A stretch of DNA of 58,242 bases from JAVKDP01 sp040222185 (GTDB lineage: Bacteria > Bacteroidota > Rhodothermia > Balneolales > Balneolaceae), in contig JAVKDP010000049.1 in the NCBI GenBank assembly GCA_040222185.1, positions 1-58,242 on the forward strand, read 5' to 3'. Made by a program: the position numbers and the translations under genes. This document shows, one piece after another, positions 8,511 through 16,009 of the stretch (position 1 is its first letter; each line of letters starts with the position of its first letter). Under the pieces are notes generated by a model. It had not been told where the DNA came from, did not search any database, and saw nothing but the letters and a program-made list of their open reading frames with translations.

Positions 8511-9530
8511 TTATTCTGACATCAATTTGTATTTACCTATAGCTGGTTGTTCAAGCTTTCCATCCTTTTTTAATTTTTTTAGAAGCTCAAAAACTTGACG
8601 CTCTCCAAATTCTACAGATTCTATTATTTGAGAGGTTTTAACTATTTCATTATCAGAATTATTAATGAGCTCGATAATTTTATCCTCAAATTCTTTTATT
8701 CTTGTATCATCATATCTTCCATCTGAGTCTTTCAATGCTTGTTCCTCAGTTTTAGTATCTACCAAAGTAAAAGTATTATTTTCATTCAGTTTTATATACG
8801 AGTACTCTTTTTCTTCAGGATGATACCTACTTACAATTGTTTTAAAGCATGTCATACCCTTCATTTTTCCTATTCCAATAGCATAATCGCTTTCTTGAAT
8901 TATCTCAGTTGAACCTTTTATATTATCCATACTTGGAAAAGTAGAATCATACAATTTCGTTGTATGGTGTATAACAATAGTAGTCATATTTAGATCAGAA
9001 TTCATTTTTCGTAACCATTTCATGACCTTAGAAGCAACATCAGATTCACTGATCTTTTTTTCAGTAAGTCGACTTAAAGAGTCAATAACTAATATATTAG
9101 GAGAGTTTTCTTTTACATCAGAATAAAATTTATCTCTTAAATCTGATGAGGTTAAATAACCAGGGTAATCTCCTAAATAAGTCAAGCGTGATTCAATAAG
9201 TTCACGTTCTAGTTCGTTAAAAGAATTAATAATTTTTTTGTGTCTGTTGCCACGTAATCTGATAGGTTCTTCTAAGAGAGCAAGAGCAATTTTAAAATCA
9301 TTCTTACCAATAGTTTTACCAAGAAATGAATCTCTACCAGCGGCTATATTGCATGATAGATTTTCAGTTAGAGTAGTTTTACCTAATTTAGCTGGTCCAA
9401 CTACTATGCCAGTAGTTCCTTCTGAAATAGGTCCCCAGATAAACTCTAATTCTGGTTGATTCTCAACAAATTCAATTACTTCAGAAGGAGTCCAAAAGGT
9501 TTTTTTATATACATTATCAGAGATATTCAC
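8511..9530 (-). CDS. RepA-like AAA_25 ATPase of the element
   Basis: 339 residues from a GTG start at 9530. I chose this start because GGAGGT precedes it by six bases and it follows the stop of the upstream gene (9532) by one base; a longer ATG start at 9563 would overlap that gene by 32 bases. Walker A is GPAKLGKTT (about residues 45–53) and Walker B is NILVIDSL (about 150). The layout (RecA-like core, then a C-terminal winged-helix-like tail, EFGERQVFELLKKLKKDGKLEQP) matches plasmid RepA-type/AAA_25 helicases found in Bacteroidota mobile elements. It probably acts in replication or maintenance of the excised element, translationally coupled to the HTH gene upstream. Confidence 0.85.
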   Translation of the reverse strand: MNISDNVYKKTFWTPSEVIEFVENQPELEFIWGPISEGTTGIVVGPAKLGKTTLTENLSCNIAAGRDSFLGKTIGKNDFKIALALLEEPIRLRGNRHKKIINSFNELERELIESRLTYLGDYPGYLTSSDLRDKFYSDVKENSPNILVIDSLSRLTEKKISESDVASKVMKWLRKMNSDLNMTTIVIHHTTKLYDSTFPSMDNIKGSTEIIQESDYAIGIGKMKGMTCFKTIVSRYHPEEKEYSYIKLNENNTFTLVDTKTEEQALKDSDGRYDDTRIKEFEDKIIELINNSDNEIVKTSQIIESVEFGERQVFELLKKLKKDGKLEQPAIGKYKLMSE

Positions 9531-9531
9531 T

Positions 9532-9777
9532 TTATACCTCCGTTTTGCTTGTTTCAAGAGCAATATCTATATCTTGTTTCTTGAAGTAAATTGTACCCCC
9601 AACCTTAGAATAAGGGAGGATTCCTTCTCTTTTTAGATTATGAACTTGTGTTATTGAGATACCTAAATAATCAGCAGTTTCGGATGTTCTCAACCATTTT
9701 TTATTATGGAATTTTAGAGTAGATTTTATATCAAGTAATAATTCAATCACTTGATCTTGATTAGAAAATTTTTGCAT
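9532..9777 (-). CDS. Excisionase-like helix-turn-helix protein
   Basis: 81 residues. The central segment WLRTSETADYLGISITQVHNLKREGILPYSKVGGTIYFKKQDID is a MerR/excisionase-type winged helix (HTH_17). Such small proteins commonly precede RepA-like ATPases in integrative elements of Bacteroidota and act as excision or replication accessory factors. The downstream ATPase starts one base after its stop. The 449-base upstream gap (9778–10226) probably holds its promoter. Confidence 0.85.
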   Translation of the reverse strand: MQKFSNQDQVIELLLDIKSTLKFHNKKWLRTSETADYLGISITQVHNLKREGILPYSKVGGTIYFKKQDIDIALETSKTEV

Positions 9778-9942
9778 AATTATAGCAATTAATTTTCTAG
9801 CATCTTTCTATTCAGATTCACTTGGCATATCAATTTGATAAGCCTATATCGTTAGCTAGATAAGTTTTTAGTAATAGGCTGTGAATCTGTTTGCCTAATG
9901 CACAATCTATATGTGCGAGTGGAACATAAATATCAAAAAAAA

Positions 9943-9964
9943 TCTAAACTTTATCAAGTTTAGA
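9943..9964 (-). terminator. Intrinsic terminator on the minus strand in a gene-free gap
   Basis: Read on the minus strand, TCTAAACTT-GATA-AAGTTTAGA is a perfect 9-bp stem with a 4-nt loop, immediately followed by eight T residues. It is therefore a textbook rho-independent terminator for minus-strand transcription. No minus-strand gene lies upstream of it within the gap, so it implies an untranslated minus-strand transcript starting somewhere between about 9965 and 10226, or protection of the 9777 promoter from read-through. Confidence 0.75.
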
Positions 9965-10074
9965 GTAGTTTTATATTATCCAAGATTCTTGAAAATGTAC
10001 GCCTGTTCAGAAGTGCTAGAAAATATTCGAAAAATCCATGTTCGATAATTTTGGACATTTATAGTATATGACAC

Positions 10075-10223
10075 TTTCCTCTTTTTAAAAATTCTCCCAA
10101 AATTTTTTTCTAGCTACTGTATTTCTTACAAGTGCTGACCATTTCACTAAGTCACCCCCGCTTGATATCGGGATTCAAACCCATTCCCCGTCAATTAGAA
10201 TCAAAATTTTTAAAAAGAGGAAA
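10075..10223. repeat. Perfect 19-bp inverted repeats around a 111-base spacer
   Basis: TTTCCTCTTTTTAAAAATT (10075–10093) and AATTTTTAAAAAGAGGAAA (10205–10223) are exact reverse complements. The right arm contains the ribosome-binding sequence AAGAGGAAA of the gene starting at 10227. Either the arms pair in RNA and hide the ribosome site, or they border an invertible segment, as in promoter invertons of Bacteroidota. The arms are AT-rich, which lowers the surprise of the match. Confidence 0.7.
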
Positions 10224-10226
10224 ATC

Positions 10227-10565
10227 ATGGTAACAATTACAGGATATAAATCTAGAAAAAATGAATTAGGAATCGAGTTCTTTGTTCTTGTAGTAGAAGG
10301 GGGAATTGAAACAGTTCGCTCTGAAACTGGAAACCTTTATTTCACTTCTAAAAAAGCTTCTGTGCCTACAACATATGATGCAGAAAGATGTGAAATGCTT
10401 ATTGGGCACCAACTCCCTGGTAGTGTAAGAAAAGTTAAATGTGAGCCTTATGATTTTAAAACTGAAAAAGGAGAGACGCTAATTCTAGATTTTCAATATG
10501 AGTATGAATGTGAACCTGACTCTATCGAGGATAATATCTTCTCTGAGGATGAAGAGCTGGTTTAA
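10227..10565 (+). CDS. Small element protein of unknown function
   Basis: 112 residues, beta-rich N-terminal part (MVTITGYKSRKNELGIEFFVLVVEGG), a lone YDAERCEMLIG segment and an acidic tail (DSIEDNIFSEDEELV). AAGAGGAAAATC before the ATG is a good ribosome site. I do not recognise the family. The general look fits small conserved mobilome proteins of Bacteroidota. It leads a three-gene plus-strand group with 10599 and the RadC-like gene. Confidence 0.7.
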   Translation: MVTITGYKSRKNELGIEFFVLVVEGGIETVRSETGNLYFTSKKASVPTTYDAERCEMLIGHQLPGSVRKVKCEPYDFKTEKGETLILDFQYEYECEPDSIEDNIFSEDEELV

Positions 10566-10598
10566 TACTTTATTATATAACATTAACTGAGAAGGCGG

Positions 10599-10874
10599 AT
10601 GCAAAACATCTGTCTTTTTAATTTCAATTATATGCAAAAACTAAAGTATGTAAGCGAATATAGCTTACTGGTTCATACTAGACAATATGGATTAATTCGT
10701 ATCAAATGCCCTTTTAAAGTAATAGTAATAAAAAGTAAGAGTGAGCTTACATATAAAAAAAGATATGAGGTTGAGAGGGTAATTCAGTCGTCTGACTATA
10801 AAATTCTATATCAGATACAAGGCAACACTTATAGATATAACACTTTCAAAATTTTAATCAGTAAAAGAAAATGA
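10599..10874 (+). CDS. Small basic protein of unknown function
   Basis: 91 residues from the ATG at 10599; an in-frame ATG at 10632 (80 residues, MQKLKYVSEYSLL) is an alternative. GAGAAGGCGG lies directly before the first ATG, closer than ideal. The sequence is basic and beta-like, with a repeated aromatic/Lys pattern (YKILYQIQGNTYRYNTFKILISKRK). Its end overlaps the start of the RadC-like gene by 4 bases (ATGA), which supports co-translation and that this small gene is real. No family recognised. Confidence 0.55.
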   Translation: MQNICLFNFNYMQKLKYVSEYSLLVHTRQYGLIRIKCPFKVIVIKSKSELTYKKRYEVERVIQSSDYKILYQIQGNTYRYNTFKILISKRK

Positions 10875-11347
10875 TCAAAGCAGAAAATACTCAAATTCAA
10901 TACTCTCCAAATTTTCCCGAGTGTAAGATTTCATATTCATTTGATATTAATTTAGAAAATTGCCCACAGGTTACTACGCCAGAAAAGGCTTATGAAGTAT
11001 TCATCGAAATTTGGGATATGGATACAATTAATTATAGAGAAGAGTTTGTAGTATTACTTTTAAATAACTCTAAACGAGTTGTGGGTTGGTCAAAAATAAG
11101 TACAGGGGGAAGTAATGCAACTATTGTAGAACCAGCAATGATATTTCAGGTTGCGTTATTATCACATGCAAATTCAATGATACTTGCTCATAATCATCCT
11201 AGTGGAAGAATGGAAGCATCATCCGCTGATACTTCATTAACAAAAAGGCTTAAAGAGATAGGTAATATTCTGGGAATAAGAATTGATGATCACTTGATTA
11301 TCTCTCCATACTCATTTGTTTCAATGAATCGAGAAAAAGTACTCTAG
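10871..11347 (+). CDS. JAMM/RadC-like (JAB domain) protein
   Basis: 158 residues. The JAMM metalloprotease motif is clear: H107-N-H109-P-S-G followed by D120 (HNHPSGRMEASSADTSL), and a late DDHLIIS strand. RadC-family domains are very common on plasmids, integrative elements and phages of Bacteroidota; their true biochemical role is not settled, and despite the name a repair function is doubtful. It overlaps the upstream small gene by 4 bases and shares its operon. Confidence 0.9.
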   Translation: MIKAENTQIQYSPNFPECKISYSFDINLENCPQVTTPEKAYEVFIEIWDMDTINYREEFVVLLLNNSKRVVGWSKISTGGSNATIVEPAMIFQVALLSHANSMILAHNHPSGRMEASSADTSLTKRLKEIGNILGIRIDDHLIISPYSFVSMNREKVL

Positions 11348-11355
11348 GCTAATAA

Positions 11356-12450
11356 TTATGATGAATATCTAGTTATTATTTCAGTATAAACCCTTGTTCC
11401 AAGTTTTGAATTTTCTTCATCTAACATTTTTAGAAGCTTCTTAACTGAAGAACGACCTGGCTTATTTAGTATTAGTTTATTTATTGTGGATCTAACTCCG
11501 AGTTTATTTTTTACAGCATTTATGGGAGCAGTAATGGATATACTTGGACTTAAATTTAGTACATCAAAACTAAGTTCAAGTTTTCCAAACTTATCAGGAC
11601 TATATTTCTTCTCAATAAATTCTTGGACTGATTTTAATGTATTCATGTGTTTGACTATTGAATCCGAATTTTCACTATCGAGTGCGAGTTGAAATTTTTT
11701 AATCCATTCCCTCAGATCTTTATAATTTTCTCTCATTTGTAAAGCGGTAATAAACAATTCATGAAAGTCATTAGACTCTTCAATTACAGTAGATATAAAT
11801 GGAGGGAGAGAAAATCTAACCTGAATAGCGTTTGTATTTTCGTCATCAAAATATAGAAGTTTTGTCTTTTGAGTCGATATGAAACTCATAGTTTCACTAA
11901 ATGCATCTCTATTAGTAATTCTAGATTGTGTAAAAGCATATTCTCTTAACGGATGCCCTTGATAAAAAATATCATAAATTTGTGCCCTAGCTAACATGCC
12001 AGCACCACCCCAAATTAACGCGGACATATAATTGTTATAAGATCTACCGTAAAGTTCCCATTCCTTTTCATTTAATTCTTGTATGCTTCGAATGCTAGAA
12101 GTAACACAAAGTTCATCTACAACTGCCTTTCTTACATCTGAATATTTTTCCTCTTGAAAGGGGTGAGTCTTTAATAATCCTTCAGATTCAATTTTTTGGA
12201 GGAAAGAGTCATGCTCCCAAACATATGTAAACCCATCATCTAAAATTATTGTATCTCTTAAAATTATGTTTTGTAAAAAAGTAAATAGTGCTTGAATTTG
12301 AACAAATCCGTGAGGTATCTCTTCAAAAATGTGTGAATCTTTTTCTTTATTAATTACAATTTTATCTGCCTCAGTAGTCGAAAGTCCTAGTTGATTTAAT
12401 TGAGAAATCTCTTGTAAGGTCCAGTTATCAAGTAAGATTTGATTAGGCAT
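11356..12450 (-). CDS. Unknown protein of the element (364 residues)
   Basis: No signal peptide and no family recognised. The N-terminal half has mixed helical/aromatic stretches (IPHGFVQIQALFTFLQNIILRDTIILDDGFTYVWEHDS, IWGGAGMLARAQIYDIFYQGHPLREYAFTQSRITNRDAF); the C-terminal half is helical and Lys-rich (SVQEFIEKKYSPDKFGKLELSF, KPGRSSVKKLLKMLDEE). It is divergent from the Cys-rich gene at 12551 and convergent with the RadC-like gene, so it is a single-gene unit. Its place beside a defence-like operon makes a conflict or accessory role possible, but nothing in the sequence shows it. Confidence 0.75.
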   Translation of the reverse strand: MPNQILLDNWTLQEISQLNQLGLSTTEADKIVINKEKDSHIFEEIPHGFVQIQALFTFLQNIILRDTIILDDGFTYVWEHDSFLQKIESEGLLKTHPFQEEKYSDVRKAVVDELCVTSSIRSIQELNEKEWELYGRSYNNYMSALIWGGAGMLARAQIYDIFYQGHPLREYAFTQSRITNRDAFSETMSFISTQKTKLLYFDDENTNAIQVRFSLPPFISTVIEESNDFHELFITALQMRENYKDLREWIKKFQLALDSENSDSIVKHMNTLKSVQEFIEKKYSPDKFGKLELSFDVLNLSPSISITAPINAVKNKLGVRSTINKLILNKPGRSSVKKLLKMLDEENSKLGTRVYTEIITRYSS

Positions 12451-12550
12451 TTGTTTAAATATGTATCCAAATTCTGGATTAAGTTACTTTTTGATTCTTG
12501 TACAATCAAAAAAGCATATAATAAATAGATATAAATCAAACACAGTAAAT

Positions 12551-13285
12551 ATGAGCGTTTGTCGTCTTTGTAAATTAGAAAAAAAACTTAAAAAGTCACA
12601 TATATACCCCGAGTTTCTATATAAACCTTTGTATGATGACAAGCATAAGTACTTTTCGTTAACTACTGATCTTAATAAGCATATAAAAAAACCAAGTAAA
12701 GGAATCTATGAGAATCTTCTTTGCAAAGATTGTGAAGCTCAGTTATCTGTATATGAGGCGTATTCTAGGGATATAATATATGATAAACTGAAAAATGCTT
12801 TGTCTGGCAAAGGAAGAGTTATAAAGGTAAATGATGTTGATTACACAACATATAAACTATTTCAAATATCTCTTTTATGGAGAGCTTCTATACATGATAG
12901 ACCAGAATTACCGCAGCTGAATCTAGGTACTCATCAAGAAAGGTTACGAAAAATGTTAATTAATGAAGATCCGGGGGAGTATTATGAATATGGTGTAGTC
13001 CACATAAGTCTAGAAATACCCGAAGAAATTGGTAACGATTTTTTATTTCCGCTTGAAAAAGTCGAGGGTAGGTTTGAAGAACATCATATGTATCGGGGTA
13101 TAATAGCTGGATTAAATTGGTCATTTATAGTTTCAAACCATACTAATAGATTTAATCTCAAAAATGTTTTCTTAAATCAAGATAATGAGCTATTGATTAT
13201 AAGAGATCATGGACCAGGAAGGAAATTTCTAAATAGCTTGATGAGAGACTTTGCTTCCCATCCAAAATTTCCAATTTTAAAGTAA
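12551..13285 (+). CDS. Putative zinc-binding HNH-like protein
   Basis: 244 residues from the ATG at 12551; the frame is open to 12461, but this start begins MSVCRLC right at the zinc motif. Cys4-x2-Cys7, then SHIYPEFLYKPL, then LLCKDCEAQLSVYEAYS gives a C-x2-C … SH-x2-P … C-x2-C arrangement, typical of treble-clef HNH-like domains. Whether it cuts nucleic acid is unknown, as a full HNH triad is not evident. It lies 60 bases before the SMC-like ATPase on the same strand and could be its first operon member. Confidence 0.7.
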   Translation: MSVCRLCKLEKKLKKSHIYPEFLYKPLYDDKHKYFSLTTDLNKHIKKPSKGIYENLLCKDCEAQLSVYEAYSRDIIYDKLKNALSGKGRVIKVNDVDYTTYKLFQISLLWRASIHDRPELPQLNLGTHQERLRKMLINEDPGEYYEYGVVHISLEIPEEIGNDFLFPLEKVEGRFEEHHMYRGIIAGLNWSFIVSNHTNRFNLKNVFLNQDNELLIIRDHGPGRKFLNSLMRDFASHPKFPILK

Positions 13286-13345
13286 CTGCTTTAATCTTAG
13301 TAATTAATTTCATATTTACCATCAAAACTGATACTTAAAGCAAAG

Positions 13346-15307
13346 ATGCCTAAACGTAAATTTGTTAATGTTCCTGAAGTAAAATCAATTAAAGTTGAGA
13401 GTTATCCATTATTCAATGGTGTCTTCGAATACAATTTCAAAAAAGGACTCAACCTATTTATAGGAACCAATGGTATTGGAAAGACTACAACTACTCATCT
13501 AATAATTTTCAGCTTGATTGGGAATTATAATAATCAGTACGGTGGTGATTTTTTTATTTCAAGAAATAAGTTGAAAAACGATAATACTGGAATAACACCG
13601 AAGGTAAGTTTGGAGTTTAGTGTAAATAATATTCCTTTTAAAATTGTTAGGTCTATAAAGGACTCATTAATTCTTCATTTAGAAATCAATAATGAGACTA
13701 TTGGAAAAGAGAAATATGAAGAAGTATATAAACAAGAGATTCTTAGATACTCTGGGTTCAATAGCTTCGACGATATTTACAGAATAATAACTTTATTTCT
13801 GATTCGTGAGGAGGAAGGTAATTATTTAATTTGGGATAATTTTGGTGTAGATCAGTCTAAAGTTTTTAGAGTATTATTCACTTATCAGGGATTTGATAAG
13901 GATTACGAAAACTTATCTAAAAGATATACAGAGAGTGACACAAAAATTAGGGGTTTACAGGATAATAGAGCACAGTTCATCAAACGAATTGAACGGCTAG
14001 AAAATGATAAGGAAGAATTAATTTCTACTAAAAAAAGTGTTCAAACTAAGAGAGAACTCTTAGAAAAAAACGGAAAAATTGAAGATAAAATTCTAGATGA
14101 AAGATCTAGATCATTAACTATTAAGGAGGACTTAGAGTTTTTAACAGATCATATAAATGAATATCAATCAGAGATTAGTACACTAAATGGAGTTATTGAT
14201 GAGAATACTGAGAAGATATTATTTATCGAAAAAGACTTTTACGATGAGATTTATAACTCTGAACATGTATTATTAAGCCTCCATAAGTTAGAGCACTATC
14301 ATATTTGTTTCCATTGCAATAATAAAATTGGTGCTGCTAGGGCTAAATCAATTATTCAAAAATATAGATCAAACGAATGCCCAATTTGTGATTCTAATCT
14401 TGGTATTGATGAAACTAATAAATCTTCACCTGAAGATATTTCTGAAGTAGAAGTTTTCAAGAGTCAAATATTAAGCTCTAAAGAAAAAATCAAAGAGTTA
14501 GAAACTAATCTAGAATCACATATTATTGACCTGGATAGAAAACAGTCAGATTTAGAAAAATTAAATCTAACTATTCAAAATTTGTATGTCTCTCTAAGAG
14601 AGAACCAGATGAAACTAAATGAGATAATTGATCCGAAAGATGAAGTAACGGATTTTGATATTCAGATAAAGACGTTACTTAAAGAAGTTAAGATTTATGA
14701 TGATGAAATTAATGAGGTGATTCCAATACGACGTGCCATTCTAGAAGAATTAACTTCAAAAAATGAATATTTAAATAAAAGCATCCTCAAATATCAGAAA
14801 GACTTAAATGAAATCTTCAAATCATTCACTAAAGATTATTTTGAAGGAGAATGTGAATTAGTAGTTAATGATAAAAAACCTAGTGATTTCAAATTAAGGG
14901 TTAATTCATTTATACCTAAGTTTGAGGGGAAAGCCAGGGTATATTCGACTAGGTGTAGTACTTCACAAAGATTATTTCTTGAGTATACATTTAGGTTATC
15001 TTTGTTACAATTGTATTGCAATGTTTCAAAATCTTCTCCTATGCTTATATTAGAGCCTTCTGAAGGTGCTTTTGATCTAGCTAATACTACTTTTTTAGCG
15101 GAAACATTTAAAACTGCAAGTAAAGAAATTAATCTTACCGTAATTGGGAATTTTAGTAAACCTGATTTTATTAAAAGTTTAGCAAAAAATAATCAGGGAA
15201 TTAAAAAGAGGTTTTTAAATTATTTGAATTTTGGAATTCTTTCTGAAAATGAGAAAAAACGAATGAAAACATATCGGGATGTTCTCAAAAATGCAGGGTT
15301 AGAATAA
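13346..15307 (+). CDS. Rad50/SMC-like ABC ATPase of a putative defence operon
   Basis: 653 residues. Walker A is GTNGIGKT (residues 40–47). Long coiled coils (about 200–310 and 365–490) flank a central four-cysteine zinc site, C321-x2-C324 and C345-x2-C348. The C-terminal head has an ABC signature-like CSTSQR (537–542) in place of LSGGQ, and a Walker B region MLILEPSEGAFD (566–577) where the usual Asp is Leu569 while the catalytic Glu is kept (E570). This architecture fits the ATPases of three-component ABC conflict systems (ABC-3C, including Lamassu LmuB) rather than housekeeping Rad50. The next gene starts on the base after its stop, so it leads a translationally coupled operon. DNA-end or structure sensing is inferred. 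Confidence 0.85.
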   Translation: MPKRKFVNVPEVKSIKVESYPLFNGVFEYNFKKGLNLFIGTNGIGKTTTTHLIIFSLIGNYNNQYGGDFFISRNKLKNDNTGITPKVSLEFSVNNIPFKIVRSIKDSLILHLEINNETIGKEKYEEVYKQEILRYSGFNSFDDIYRIITLFLIREEEGNYLIWDNFGVDQSKVFRVLFTYQGFDKDYENLSKRYTESDTKIRGLQDNRAQFIKRIERLENDKEELISTKKSVQTKRELLEKNGKIEDKILDERSRSLTIKEDLEFLTDHINEYQSEISTLNGVIDENTEKILFIEKDFYDEIYNSEHVLLSLHKLEHYHICFHCNNKIGAARAKSIIQKYRSNECPICDSNLGIDETNKSSPEDISEVEVFKSQILSSKEKIKELETNLESHIIDLDRKQSDLEKLNLTIQNLYVSLRENQMKLNEIIDPKDEVTDFDIQIKTLLKEVKIYDDEINEVIPIRRAILEELTSKNEYLNKSILKYQKDLNEIFKSFTKDYFEGECELVVNDKKPSDFKLRVNSFIPKFEGKARVYSTRCSTSQRLFLEYTFRLSLLQLYCNVSKSSPMLILEPSEGAFDLANTTFLAETFKTASKEINLTVIGNFSKPDFIKSLAKNNQGIKKRFLNYLNFGILSENEKKRMKTYRDVLKNAGLE

Positions 15308-16009
15308 ATGCAAAAATTTTGGACTACCAATAATTACGCTCTAACTAATAATATACTTTATACACTTTATGTAGCTAATAAGTATGATATTGAAATATCA
15401 AAAATAGCGATCCAAAAGATTTTTTATTTAAGCCAAGTTCTAAATCCACTCCGGGAAATTGCTCATCAAATTGTAGAATTTGTTAAATATTTTCGCGGCC
15501 CATATTCAAAAAATGTTCAAAATGAACTAGACCATTTGTGTTCTTATGGCTTGGTTGAGCTGGTAAAATTTGAGGTGAGAAATGGAAAAAACTCTGTAGC
15601 AGTATACAAGATTAGCTTAGGTGGAATAAATGCAGTTTCTGAGTTGACAAAATATTCAAAAGAAGAAGATCAATTCTGGTGGATTTCAACAATCCTTAGA
15701 ACATGTAATTTGTTTTTTGATGATCAAGTCTTTAGCAACAAAAAAAACGAATATGAAGGATTTGATAACATCGTAAATTTAGTTTATCAAGATCCAACAT
15801 TTCGCGATTATGAGTCTAACAATTTAAGATCACTAATGAAATTTGATGGTGATACTCCTACCGCAACTATTATAAAAAATACAATAGATCATCTTGGGAA
15901 TGACTCAAGGTTAAAGGATTTAGATTATAAACACCTAGTTGAATTATTAGTTGTTGGATATTTCAATTACTTATATGGTAAATATGTAGAGGTATATGCC
16001 GCAGATTGA
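15308..16009 (+). CDS. Winged-helix 'middle component'-like protein
   Basis: 233 residues. The N-terminal half reads YALTNNILYTLYVANKYDI…IAIQKIFYLSQVL and then FVKYFRGPYSKNVQNELDHLCSYGLVEL, a winged-helix pattern with the 'RGPYS…L..L…GLV' motif seen in middle components of ABC-3C systems and in the related Panacea/DUF4065 fold. The C-terminal half is helical with no known domain. It starts immediately after the ATPase stop and overlaps the nuclease-like gene by 14 bases, so the three proteins are probably made in fixed ratio as a complex. The call is by pattern and context. Confidence 0.7.
   Translation: MQKFWTTNNYALTNNILYTLYVANKYDIEISKIAIQKIFYLSQVLNPLREIAHQIVEFVKYFRGPYSKNVQNELDHLCSYGLVELVKFEVRNGKNSVAVYKISLGGINAVSELTKYSKEEDQFWWISTILRTCNLFFDDQVFSNKKNEYEGFDNIVNLVYQDPTFRDYESNNLRSLMKFDGDTPTATIIKNTIDHLGNDSRLKDLDYKHLVELLVVGYFNYLYGKYVEVYAAD

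Larger units (their letters stand above)
9778..10226. other. 449-base divergent intergenic region of the element
   Basis: No credible protein gene. It separates the minus-strand HTH gene from the plus-strand gene at 10227. It holds the minus-strand terminator (9943–9964), a short inverted repeat AGCCTAT/ATAGGCT (about 9842–9885), and a perfect 19-bp inverted repeat pair (10075–10093 and 10205–10223). It is a plausible control, origin or attachment-function region of the element. Confidence 0.5.

Noticed and set aside
10125..10200. A tRNA-like stretch on the minus strand of the element gap (GGGTTTGAATCCC-like arm followed by GGGGGTGACTTAG)
   Set aside because: A T-arm-like piece and a D-arm-like piece are in the wrong order for one tRNA, the possible anticodon loop lacks the uridine before the anticodon, and no full cloverleaf can be drawn. 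At most a remnant.
12461..12550. N-terminal extension of the zinc protein gene from an ATG at 12461
   Set aside because: The 30 added residues are low-complexity, partly overlap the promoter gap of the divergent gene at 12450, and the family-like MSVCRLC start at 12551 is much better.
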